Source: G963676655 sp963676655 (GTDB lineage Bacteria; Verrucomicrobiota; Lentisphaeria; Victivallales; Victivallaceae). From it: a DNA stretch of 64,000 nucleotides. The stretch is from contig CAXXKX010000005.1 in NCBI GenBank assembly GCA_963676655.2, forward strand, positions 372,001-436,000, read 5' to 3'. Below are positions 9,419-17,410 of the stretch, one piece after another. Positions within the stretch are counted from its first letter, which is position 1; each line of letters begins with the position of its first letter. The position numbers and the translations under genes are program-made. The notes beneath the pieces are model-generated. The model was not told the origin of the DNA. It saw nothing but the letters and a program-made list of their open reading frames with translations, and ran no database searches.

Positions 9419-12319
9419 TTATTTAATCACGGCCCAGCCGAATAAAGACGGATCTTTTGATTCACCGATGCCGCCAAAGCGTTTAATCCAGCGAACCCGT
9501 CCCATCCGGTCATCTTCATTGACCAGGAAGGAGAAGCGGAACGGCACACCACGACCGGTTTTAATACCGAGATAAGCCAATGGTAATGAAAAGCGATAAA
9601 CTGTAAGCTTATTCTTCTCACGAGTTATTTTAACCGGCACTTTCCAGCGTCCAAGAAGTTTTTTATCGGGAGTGATGTGACACCATATTTCAGAGCCTTT
9701 TGACGTCTTTGCCAGGGTCAATTCCGTATGGACCCCACCTTGTGACATAGTGGCAAACTGGAGCGAATCCCCGCGCCAGATATCCGTACCGGTTCCTTTG
9801 GCACAATGTATATCATCGATCACCCTGACAACAACCTGCAAGTTTTTGCCGTCGCAGGTCATTTGTAATTCAGCCGACAGATCATCCGGACCTTTCCAGC
9901 GCGGAATCGCCGGATCATAAGTCATTTCCCTGACACAGTCCAAAGTGGCTGCCCGGAGTTTACCCGGATTATTTTCAGGTACTTTGTAAGCAACATTGAT
10001 GGTGACCGGCACCGGAATACCCCTTGCAATGCCTTTACCAGAGAATATCGCCGTATAGTTGAGGGTAAGAGGCTTAATTGGAGCATTCGCGGCAACTTGC
10101 GCTTTAACTTTAAGAATTCGGGTTGACTTTGGTGCGATTGCAACTGCGGCTGCGACCTGCTGGTTCTCGTTAATAATCTTGACATTGACGGATTCAGACC
10201 ACGGATTGCTGACCGCAAACCGGATATCAACCTTGTCTCCGGGGTCGGCGAAAACCTGTTCAGCCAGTTTTACCAGAGAAACTTTACCTTTGAGCGCCCC
10301 TTCGGGTATTCGTAAATAAAACGGCTGCTTCATTGATTTAATATCGACAATGCCGTTTTTTGCTGGAATAAGTTTTTCGCCACCGAAGAAATCCACCATA
10401 ATGACCGGTTTGTCTGTTTTCAGGCTGAAAAGGAAAGTATTGCCGTCAATTTTCGGCCAGCAAACATAAACCACCTCGGAACCTCTGGTAAACCGGTATG
10501 AATCCATCGCCGGATCTAGTTCAGCATAACGGCCGCGACCGGTCCCGGCAAGCTGTTTGATTAAATTAGTGTATGCGACGAATGACGGCTTGGGTTGATT
10601 ATCGCTGGTTATCAGGCCGAAAGAATCATCCGCACCTTCATCCATATCCCAGTAATCCTGCAAAGTGAACCAGATATAAAATTCGGTATTTCGGGACTTT
10701 GCGTAGGTCAGTTTTTTGACCAGGACTTCGGCCTGACGCTTAATTGAAGGCACCTCATAGCCGCTGCGTTCACCACTTTCGGTATTGCATACCGGCGCAT
10801 TTATACCTTTTGCGGACAACCATTTATCCAACTGAACATCACGTTCGGTATAATTCAATAATGAACCGTGAGCATGGAAAGAAGCGACGTCATAGAACCC
10901 CTTACTCTTCCAATACATATCGCGGGAAAAATTCTTCTTCTCCTTTGGATGCTTTATGGTCACTCCTCCGGTCGTCACCTTGAGTTCCGGATTCTGTTTT
11001 TTCAAACTGGTATATGCAACCTTCATGCATTTGAGGTAATTATCAAGGTTGTCCCGAAGAAAGCCGATATCCGGTTCGTTCCACCATTCCAGATATTTGA
11101 TGCCGGGATGGTCTGCTGTAAACCGACCTATCCGGGTCATGTGTTCGGCAAATTTATCCATCTTATCCGGCATCCTGCGATAATAATAAGGCGTGCTTTG
11201 CACCCAGCGCGGGGATGATTCTATATAGCTGATACAAACGAGAATTCCCGCATCTAATATCGGCTTCAATTGCCTGATGGCGGGAGCAAAATTCACCGAT
11301 TTCTCAACCCCGTCAAGCCGGCTTCCGGTCGTCCCGTAACGAACAATATCAATCCCCAGCGCTTTCAACCAGGTCAAATGGAGGTCATTTTCAGCCGGGC
11401 CGTTCCAACTTGTAGTATCCTGCACGCCAAAATACATTGGCTTGTGATTCAATCTTTTGCCATTAGGAACGTAAACCGCAAACCAGCCCTGAAATTCATT
11501 ATTGATTTTTTTACAGGTAATGTTGACTTTAGTATAATAAGCCCCTATCGGATGTTTGCCGATGCTGAAATCTGCAATACTCATCCCGCCACCATCAACA
11601 TCTATGACCTTTTTCGACTCATAAACTTTTCGATCATTGTAACCGAACACCTGAAGTTTTACCGTTGCTTGAACATTTTTTGACATTCCGTTGCGGATAA
11701 GATATGAAAGTTTGACATCTTTTCCAGGCGCGTGACTGATAGTGCGGTATACCGGTTTAACAGTCAGGCGATTTTTACGGCTGACATCACCGCATAACGC
11801 GATATCATCAATCAGGATATATCCTTTCTTCGCACCGTTAAAAGCAAAGATGACCCGATGCAACCGGACCGGAAGCTCCATTTTATTATCTTTCAACGCA
11901 AGACGGTAATTCTGCCACCCCTGCCCTTGCAGAGTCACAAACGGGGTATAAATATTCTTTCTTTTTGCGTCCCTGAGAATGAAACGGACTTTGACATCCT
12001 GTCCCATGCGATTGGCGGCAAACTCAATCGCGTCGGCATAAACTGAGGCCGCGGCCAATACTTTGTATCGCTCAAAACCGGATACAGCATGCTTCCCGGT
12101 AAAATCATAACTAACAACTCCGGCATAACCGTCGGGCCGGTCTTTACACGGCGCGCCGCAAAGCGATTGATTAGCGGAAAACCAAGTACCGGGACGATGT
12201 CCTGAGCTTTCGCGGCTTCGCCAGGTTCCGCAATCGGTAAAATCCTCTATCACTGCTTTATCGGCAAAAAGTGAGAAACCAAGACACAATGAGGTCAAAG
12301 AGAGCAAAAAGAAACGCAT
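9419..12319 (-). CDS. Secreted clan GH-A glycoside hydrolase with CBM9-like C-terminus
   Basis: I place the start at 12319, where an ATG follows an AAGGAT site and opens a signal peptide (MRFFLLSLTSLCLGFSLFA). The longer frame to 12361 would overlap the upstream gene. Residues 20-250 are beta-rich, like a carbohydrate-binding jelly roll plus an Ig-like segment. The catalytic TIM barrel shows the acid/base glutamate in LEWWNEPDIGF and the likely nucleophile in CNTESGERSG, the arrangement of clan GH-A (GH39/GH5-like). The last 190 residues contain DDIHCAKGTGTDIWRGDSLQFA, typical of CBM9-like domains. It probably attacks an extracellular plant or algal polysaccharide. The exact GH family is uncertain. 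Confidence 0.8.
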   Translation of the reverse strand: MRFFLLSLTSLCLGFSLFADKAVIEDFTDCGTWRSRESSGHRPGTWFSANQSLCGAPCKDRPDGYAGVVSYDFTGKHAVSGFERYKVLAAASVYADAIEFAANRMGQDVKVRFILRDAKRKNIYTPFVTLQGQGWQNYRLALKDNKMELPVRLHRVIFAFNGAKKGYILIDDIALCGDVSRKNRLTVKPVYRTISHAPGKDVKLSYLIRNGMSKNVQATVKLQVFGYNDRKVYESKKVIDVDGGGMSIADFSIGKHPIGAYYTKVNITCKKINNEFQGWFAVYVPNGKRLNHKPMYFGVQDTTSWNGPAENDLHLTWLKALGIDIVRYGTTGSRLDGVEKSVNFAPAIRQLKPILDAGILVCISYIESSPRWVQSTPYYYRRMPDKMDKFAEHMTRIGRFTADHPGIKYLEWWNEPDIGFLRDNLDNYLKCMKVAYTSLKKQNPELKVTTGGVTIKHPKEKKNFSRDMYWKSKGFYDVASFHAHGSLLNYTERDVQLDKWLSAKGINAPVCNTESGERSGYEVPSIKRQAEVLVKKLTYAKSRNTEFYIWFTLQDYWDMDEGADDSFGLITSDNQPKPSFVAYTNLIKQLAGTGRGRYAELDPAMDSYRFTRGSEVVYVCWPKIDGNTFLFSLKTDKPVIMVDFFGGEKLIPAKNGIVDIKSMKQPFYLRIPEGALKGKVSLVKLAEQVFADPGDKVDIRFAVSNPWSESVNVKIINENQQVAAAVAIAPKSTRILKVKAQVAANAPIKPLTLNYTAIFSGKGIARGIPVPVTINVAYKVPENNPGKLRAATLDCVREMTYDPAIPRWKGPDDLSAELQMTCDGKNLQVVVRVIDDIHCAKGTGTDIWRGDSLQFATMSQGGVHTELTLAKTSKGSEIWCHITPDKKLLGRWKVPVKITREKNKLTVYRFSLPLAYLGIKTGRGVPFRFSFLVNEDDRMGRVRWIKRFGGIGESKDPSLFGWAVIK

Positions 12320-12330
12320 ATTATTATCCT

Positions 12331-13050
12331 TTATTCGACAGGTTCTATTTCGCCAAGCCATTCAGGAGAGACGACGGTATTGTAGATTCTCAGTTCATCT
12401 ATTTCAAGCGACACTGATGAATGCTTCTTCAAACGGCCGACAGCTAGATTCTGAAAAGATGCCAGCGCTCCGGGTTTAACTTTACGAACCGTGGCCTTGC
12501 CGTCAACGTAAACCGTAAACTGTCCGGCTTTGGCATCGTAAACCATAGCAACTTCCTTGAACCCGTCTTTGAGAGCATAAGTATAGACGGATGAATTGCC
12601 GAACTCCTGACCTTTGGCCGACCAACCGAATAGGCGCATATTGTGTTTTGCGTTAAACATCAGGGACAGGGTTTGTTGTTTCCAATCGGCGCCGTATTTG
12701 GAATTCAGAAGCCCGAGAAAGAAACAGTCGCGACCTGGAGTTCCGGTGATTTTAATTCTGGCCCAGACCGTCACGCCATCGGTAAGATCAGGCATCGCCT
12801 TACTGTTGACAGAGCTCGCAGTAAATAATGCATGACCGTTCATTACCAGCTTGCCGTTGGCGAAATCAACTTTTGTTTTGTCGTCTTTCCAGACATTCTG
12901 GAGTTTATATTTGCCGGAATCGTCAGAGAGTACCTTTGCATTATCTTTGGAATTAAAGGTCCAGCGCGCCACAAGTTTCCGGGTAAAATCAGCTTGAACA
13001 TTTCCCAGGATTACAAGGGAAACAAAAAATGCGATTAATATCTTCGACAT
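12331..13050 (-). CDS. Secreted LamG/concanavalin-like lectin-domain protein
   Basis: This 239-residue protein carries a signal peptide (MSKILIAFFVSLVILGNVQA). A single LamG-like jelly roll follows: KLVARWTFNS at the start, GVTVWARIKITGTPGRDCFF and TYALKDGFKEVAMVYDA in the middle, and VGRLKKHSSVSLEIDELRIYN at the end. Such domains bind glycans or are structural. It sits 11 bases before the glycosidase start and 9 bases after the pseudopilin, so it is probably part of the same transcript. SD GAGGAGG precedes the ATG. Confidence 0.8.
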   Translation of the reverse strand: MSKILIAFFVSLVILGNVQADFTRKLVARWTFNSKDNAKVLSDDSGKYKLQNVWKDDKTKVDFANGKLVMNGHALFTASSVNSKAMPDLTDGVTVWARIKITGTPGRDCFFLGLLNSKYGADWKQQTLSLMFNAKHNMRLFGWSAKGQEFGNSSVYTYALKDGFKEVAMVYDAKAGQFTVYVDGKATVRKVKPGALASFQNLAVGRLKKHSSVSLEIDELRIYNTVVSPEWLGEIEPVE

Positions 13051-13059
13051 ACAACCTCC

Positions 13060-13770
13060 TCAGTACAAGTAATTTTGATAAGCCATTTGATTACGGATAA
13101 CGTCTGAAACGTGCAGATCCAGCCACAAGACATTTTTCCGGTTGTCATGACGAAAATCAGGTTCGGTATCGCCAGTGCTGTTGGAATCATTGTAATAAGT
13201 GCCGTTACGAATCGTATGATAGGTATTATTAGTGGTCTTGAACGGACCAAGTTCACTGATAAACATGATCCTTGAACGGGAGATGCCTTCGGCCTTGCTA
13301 GAGGGTCTGGCACAATATGAGCCTGAGTCAGTTGTCCCGCGTCCAACCGCAACCGGCCGGAATCCGTAATAATTTTTTAAATAACCGAAACCGTTAACCG
13401 CATAAGACCGGGTATCGCGCGTCAAAAGCAGACGTTTGGGACACTTCAACGCGCCACGGTTCCGTTGATTACTGGCCATATCCCAACTGGTAGGTTTTGT
13501 TGTGTCGCCCAGGTACGGCAGGATTTTTGCGTCCCAAAGATGCTCATTGAAGCCTTCCGCTGTGGTAAATGCTCCGGGGGTGTAATAAATATAATCATCA
13601 GCATAAAGAGCTTCCGCCGTCCCCAACTGTTTAAGATTGTTTGTACATGCTATCTTGTGTGCCTTGTCCCGGGCTTTATTTAATGCCGGCAGCAGCATGC
13701 TGGCCAGAATCGCAATGATCGCAATCACAACCAGGAGCTCAATCAATGTAAATTGTTTTGACATCCTCAT
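13060..13770 (-). CDS. Type II pseudopilin-like protein (H-X9-DG family)
   Basis: The N-terminus QFTLIELLVVIAIIAILASM is a prepilin peptidase cleavage/methylation signal followed by a hydrophobic helix. Next come the conserved NKARDKAHKIACTNNLKQLG segment and a long globular part. The end shows DFRHDNRKNVLWLDLHVSDV, where the family normally has H-X9-DG and here has D-L. Hundreds of such proteins are encoded in Lentisphaerota and Planctomycetota, with no settled function. Position between a regulator and secreted sugar enzymes suggests a role at the cell surface in handling that substrate. SD AAGGAG precedes the ATG. Confidence 0.88.
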   Translation of the reverse strand: MRMSKQFTLIELLVVIAIIAILASMLLPALNKARDKAHKIACTNNLKQLGTAEALYADDYIYYTPGAFTTAEGFNEHLWDAKILPYLGDTTKPTSWDMASNQRNRGALKCPKRLLLTRDTRSYAVNGFGYLKNYYGFRPVAVGRGTTDSGSYCARPSSKAEGISRSRIMFISELGPFKTTNNTYHTIRNGTYYNDSNSTGDTEPDFRHDNRKNVLWLDLHVSDVIRNQMAYQNYLY

Positions 13771-13861
13771 TTTCGGTTCTCCTTTTTAATGTTATTGTTG
13801 CTTGTAATATGATAATGAATTAATATTCATTTTTATACTTTTCCGAAACCAACCGCAAAAA

Positions 13862-14908
13862 TCAATCGTCAGATTTCATTATGGATTCGCCCCAGAATAT
13901 TTCTGACCCTTCCGGGCGATATATAAGTTTGCCCGGGTATTTTTTTTCAGCAGTCAAATCTTTAATTATTTGACCGATCATAGGACCTGGGTCCGGAGAA
14001 ACTACGGTACAAAGAGCCGGCGTCATCATTTTAGCCCGATTATATTCTCCAAAACTGAAAACTGAAATATCGATTCCAACCTTAACTCCTTTTTCCCAGC
14101 AGGCACGATAAACACCAACCGCCTGTTCAACAGTAGTGCAGAATATTGCATCAGGAATTTCCGATTGATTCAAAATATCCATAGTCAAAGCGTAAGCGGG
14201 AGGACCGGGCTGTTCAAATGCTCTGACTGGCGAACTATGCAAGATTCCGTCAGCACCATATTTATTAAGACATTCTTTCCAGATAGCAAGACGTCTCCTG
14301 ACATCATTACCCAGTGGTTGAGTATTCAGACAGTCAATCCGTTTGTGACCAGTACCGATCAAATTTGCAAGCACGTCATCAAGCATTGATAACTCAGCCC
14401 CAAGCAATGAATGAAGTTTTAACTCCGTCATATCATGGAACAAAACTACAACTTTACCGGAAAGTTTTTTCAGACGTTCGACCAGCATTGGACCGGGATC
14501 TCCAGGCAGCATCATAAATATCAGATCAAAATCCCCATCCAGAGCTTCAGTTATAATCGGATCGTCGTTATGAGCATAAGCCACTATTCTCAATTTTCCT
14601 TCGGCTGCATCAACTTCTTTTCTGATATTGGAATGCCATTGATTGAAACTCCAGAACGGAGTTATCAGGGCAACCATCGGACCATTGTTTCTGCTGCTTT
14701 CTCCGGCGACCTGAAGTCGACCGGTACTTAAACGCTCCACCAGCCCTAGATCGATCAGATGTTTTACCGCCTGGCGGGCAGTCAGATAACTCACGCCCAT
14801 TTCACCCGCCAGTTTTTGAGCTCCGGGCAACGTTGAAAAAGCATAATCACCGCGCTGAATTCTGCGTTCAAATGACTTTGCAATTTCAATGTATTTGGGT
14901 TGTTTCAT
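13862..14908 (-). CDS. GntR/LacI hybrid transcription regulator
   Basis: Residues 1-70 form a GntR-type winged helix (SFERRIQRGDYAFSTLPGAQ, then GVSYLTARQAVKHLIDLGLV). Residues 80-345 form a periplasmic-binding-protein-like effector domain of the LacI/GalR kind (MVALITPFWSFNQW, DAIFCTTVEQAVGVYRACWE, DISVFSFGEYNRAK). It probably represses the adjacent pseudopilin-LamG-glycosidase genes and its own promoter until a sugar binds. An imperfect -35/-10 pair overlapped by a 24-bp inverted repeat lies just upstream. It is separated from the pseudopilin gene by 91 bases. Confidence 0.88.
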   Translation of the reverse strand: MKQPKYIEIAKSFERRIQRGDYAFSTLPGAQKLAGEMGVSYLTARQAVKHLIDLGLVERLSTGRLQVAGESSRNNGPMVALITPFWSFNQWHSNIRKEVDAAEGKLRIVAYAHNDDPIITEALDGDFDLIFMMLPGDPGPMLVERLKKLSGKVVVLFHDMTELKLHSLLGAELSMLDDVLANLIGTGHKRIDCLNTQPLGNDVRRRLAIWKECLNKYGADGILHSSPVRAFEQPGPPAYALTMDILNQSEIPDAIFCTTVEQAVGVYRACWEKGVKVGIDISVFSFGEYNRAKMMTPALCTVVSPDPGPMIGQIIKDLTAEKKYPGKLIYRPEGSEIFWGESIMKSDD

Positions 14909-14943
14909 CTTTTTTTAAACTCGTTAATTATATATTGAAAACC

Positions 14944-14980
14944 ATATATACAGTTTATAGTATATATTGCATTTTGTCAA
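14944..14980 (-). promoter_or_regulatory. Promoter with candidate operator for the GntR-type gene
   Basis: ATATATAC (14944-14951) and GTATATAT (14960-14967) form a perfect 8-bp inverted repeat around 8 bases. Reading the minus strand, a consensus TTGACA (14975-14980) is followed by TATAAA 15 bases on, or TAAACT 17 bases on. The inverted repeat covers the space up to and including the -10 region, a position suited to autorepression by the regulator gene that begins 36 bases downstream. Confidence 0.5.
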
Positions 14981-15088
14981 TAGCTGATTAAAAAAATTTC
15001 ATAAAAAACTGTTTTTCAGGCTTGAAATTCTTATGTTTCCGGTATTTATTACAATATGATTTCAATTAAATTGAATGAGAAAAATAGA

Positions 15089-15169
15089 ATGAATTACGCA
15101 CACGTTGAAAAAAATTATTTTTGGTTTTGGTGGCGCCGGCAGTCAATTCGCCGGGGGCCAGTCGTGTGA
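15089..15169 (+). CDS. trpL: Tryptophan operon leader peptide
   Basis: This is a 26-codon reading frame 216 bases before trpE. Three Trp codons lie in a five-codon stretch (FWFWW; Trp codons at 15122, 15128 and 15131), followed by arginine codons and TGA at 15167. A tryptophan-dense short peptide followed by mutually exclusive hairpins and a T-run is the known design of ribosome-mediated trp attenuation. A five-codon frame (ATG 15075) ends in an ATGA overlap with this start and may aid initiation, since the SD itself (GAGA) is weak. Confidence 0.85.
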   Translation: MNYAHVEKNYFWFWWRRQSIRRGPVV

Positions 15170-15240
15170 CGTACCCCTGAAAGTAAAGAGATAATACAAC
15201 GCGGATTGACTTATTTTAAGACAATCCGCGTTTTTTATTA
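15131..15240 (+). promoter_or_regulatory. Tryptophan attenuator (alternative hairpins)
   Basis: Hairpin 1:2: CCGGC (15136-15140) pairs with GCCGG (15150-15154), extended by TGGC (15131-15134) with GCCA (15157-15160). Antiterminator 2:3: GTCAATTCGC (15142-15151) pairs with GCGGATTGAC (15202-15211) over all ten positions, with one G-U pair. Terminator 3:4: 15200-15209 with 15223-15232, followed by a U-run. Pairing 2:3 and pairing 3:4 compete for the same bases. Ribosome stalling at the Trp codons should free segment 2 and favour the antiterminator. Completed leader translation should allow 1:2 and the terminator. Confidence 0.85.
15200..15237 (+). terminator. Attenuator terminator of the trp operon
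   Basis: ACGCGGATTG and CAATCCGCGT form a perfect 10-bp stem around a 13-base loop, followed by TTTTTT (15232-15237). It lies 68 bases before the trpE start and so can only act as a premature terminator. Confidence 0.9.
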
Positions 15241-15305
15241 ATAAAATCTGTGCAAAAATAAATTTATATAACTATAATAAAATAGAATTAAGGAGCAAGA
15301 TACTC

Positions 15306-16787
15306 ATGCACAAACCAAATTTAAAAGAATTCAAAGAACTGGCTAAACAGGGAAGTTTGATCCCGGTTTACAAAGAGCATCTGGCCGATATGGAAACTCC
15401 GGTATCCGTACTTAACCGGATCCGCCACAGCCAAAATGCTTTTCTGCTCGAATCGGTCGAAGGCGGCGAACACTGGGCCCGATATTCCTTTCTCGGTTTT
15501 AATCCTTACGCGATGTTTACGGTTGAAGAAGGCATTCCTTATCTGACCAGGCGCGACGGCAGCCGTGAGGCACTGGAATTCGGAGCGGACGGTCCGCTTT
15601 CAGCTTTGCGGGAAATTATTAAAGATAAACCGGTCGAACTGCCGGAACTGCCGCCGCTTTTCGCGGGCGCGGTCGGTTATATGGGCTATGAAACGGTGAA
15701 TGAATTTGAACGTCTGCCTGAACCGAAACAAAAACTTAACGGCCCGACATCATGTTTTATGCTGACTGACGAAATGGCGGTATTTGACAATGTCCGGCAT
15801 ACGGTGAAGATTGTCGCCAGCGTGCGTCCCGCGGACTTTGAATCGATTGAGGCCGCTTATGACGCTGCTTGTACCCGAATCGATGCGATTGAAGATCTGC
15901 TGCGGAGTCCGGCGGAATCGCCGGAATCAAGTTCTGACAGTGAAATCAAGCTTACTTCCAATATGACGCGAGAAGAGTTTAAGTCCATGGTTGAAAGCGG
16001 CAAAGAATATATCGTCAAAGGTGATATTATTCAGGTTGTACTCAGTCAGAAATTCAGTACCGAGTTAACGGTCGAGCCGATCCAGATTTATCGGGCATTA
16101 CGCCTGATCAATCCGTCTCCTTATATGTTCTATCTGAAATTTGCCGACCGGATTCTGATCGGGGCCTCTCCGGAAGTAATGGTCCGCCTGACCGGCGACC
16201 GGGCAGAAGTCAGACCGATTGCCGGAACCCGTCCGCGCGGCGCAACCGAACAGGTCGACCGCAAACTGGCGGATGACCTGCTGAGCGACGAAAAAGAACG
16301 AGCGGAACACCTGATGCTGGTCGACCTCGGGCGCAACGACCTTGGAAGAACCGCCGTTCCTGCCAGCGTCAAAGTACGTGAATTCATGACAATCGAACGT
16401 TACTCTCACGTCATGCATCTGGTTTCCAATGTCGAATCTATTCTGGATCGTAAATACGACGCTTTTGACCTGGTAAAAACCACGTTCCCGGCCGGAACGC
16501 TGTCAGGTGCACCGAAAATCAGGGCCATGGAGATCATTCATCAGCTCGAACCGGAACCGCGCGGCGTTTACGGCGGCGCGGTCGGTTATTTCAACTGTAA
16601 CGGCAACATGGATATGGCGATCACAATCCGGACCCTGGAAGTTTACAACAACAAGATTTCGGTTCAGGCCGGAGCCGGTATCGTCTACGATTCAAACCCG
16701 GATAAAGAATTTGAAGAAACCGTTCACAAAGCCAACGCGGTTGTCAAAGCGCTTGAATCAGCCGCCAGAAACCTTGAGATCATTTAA
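15306..16787 (+). CDS. trpE: Anthranilate synthase component I
   Basis: TrpE makes anthranilate from chorismate, using ammonia delivered by TrpG. It is 493 residues, the usual length. The feedback-inhibition motif LLES (residues 47-50) is intact, so Trp inhibition is expected. The chorismate-binding domain shows EYIVKGDIIQVVLSQKFST, PYMFYLKFADRILIGASPE, PIAGTRPRG, DLLSDEKERAEHLMLVDLGR, TFPAGTLSGAPK and IRTLEVYNNKISVQAGAGIV. SD AAGGAG lies ten bases before the ATG. It is the first gene after the attenuator. Three tandem ATTAGAA 7-mers (16787-16807) fill the gap to trpG. Confidence 0.97.
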   Translation: MHKPNLKEFKELAKQGSLIPVYKEHLADMETPVSVLNRIRHSQNAFLLESVEGGEHWARYSFLGFNPYAMFTVEEGIPYLTRRDGSREALEFGADGPLSALREIIKDKPVELPELPPLFAGAVGYMGYETVNEFERLPEPKQKLNGPTSCFMLTDEMAVFDNVRHTVKIVASVRPADFESIEAAYDAACTRIDAIEDLLRSPAESPESSSDSEIKLTSNMTREEFKSMVESGKEYIVKGDIIQVVLSQKFSTELTVEPIQIYRALRLINPSPYMFYLKFADRILIGASPEVMVRLTGDRAEVRPIAGTRPRGATEQVDRKLADDLLSDEKERAEHLMLVDLGRNDLGRTAVPASVKVREFMTIERYSHVMHLVSNVESILDRKYDAFDLVKTTFPAGTLSGAPKIRAMEIIHQLEPEPRGVYGGAVGYFNCNGNMDMAITIRTLEVYNNKISVQAGAGIVYDSNPDKEFEETVHKANAVVKALESAARNLEII

Positions 16788-16824
16788 TTAGAAATTAGAA
16801 ATTAGAAATGATGGAGATAATATT

Positions 16825-17397
16825 ATGATACTGATGATAGATAATTACGACTCGTTCACCTACAATCTGGTCCAGTACCTCTACATGTTGAACCAGGAAA
16901 TCGAAGTACACCGCAACGACCACATCACCGTCAACCAGGCGCTGGAAATGAAACCTGATTGCATCTTTATTTCCCCCGGTCCGGGGCGTCCTGAAGATGC
17001 CGGCATAATTATCGACCTGATCAAAGCCGCGGCGGGGCACATCCCGATCATGGGCGTCTGCCTCGGACATCAGGCTATCGGCCACGCCTTCGGGGCCAAA
17101 GTAATTCAGGCCAAACGGATCATGCACGGTAAAGTTTCCGAAGTGGAACACGATGGAAAAGGCGTGTTTTACCGCATCAACTCCCCGTTGAAAGCGGTGC
17201 GTTATCATTCACTGGCGCTGGAGGAAGCCACCCTGCCCGATTGTCTGGAAATTTCGGCCCGGGCCGAAGACGGCGAAATAATGGGGGTTCGCCACAAAGA
17301 ATTCCCGATCGAAGGTATTCAGTTTCATCCGGAATCGGTAATGACTACATCCGGTAAAAGACAAATGGCGAATTTCATCGCCAATTTGATAAAGTGA
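16825..17397 (+). CDS. trpG: Anthranilate synthase component II (glutamine amidotransferase)
   Basis: TrpG hydrolyses glutamine and channels ammonia to TrpE. Its 190 residues match a stand-alone class I amidotransferase. Visible are DNYDSFTYNLVQYL, the oxyanion segment SPGPGRPEDAG, the nucleophile Cys79 in GVCLGHQAIGHAFG, and the catalytic His-Pro-Glu in GIQFHPESVMT. SD GGAG precedes the ATG. Because the gene is in the trp operon it most likely serves TrpE, though such subunits can be shared with folate synthesis (pabA role). Confidence 0.96.
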   Translation: MILMIDNYDSFTYNLVQYLYMLNQEIEVHRNDHITVNQALEMKPDCIFISPGPGRPEDAGIIIDLIKAAAGHIPIMGVCLGHQAIGHAFGAKVIQAKRIMHGKVSEVEHDGKGVFYRINSPLKAVRYHSLALEEATLPDCLEISARAEDGEIMGVRHKEFPIEGIQFHPESVMTTSGKRQMANFIANLIK

Positions 17398-17410
17398 CAA
17401 GGGGTGGATT

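Noticed and set aside
14981..15305. T-box or TRAP-type leader upstream of trpE
   Set aside because: No T-box core sequence and no series of G/UAG triplets; the Trp-rich leader peptide with competing hairpins explains the region better.
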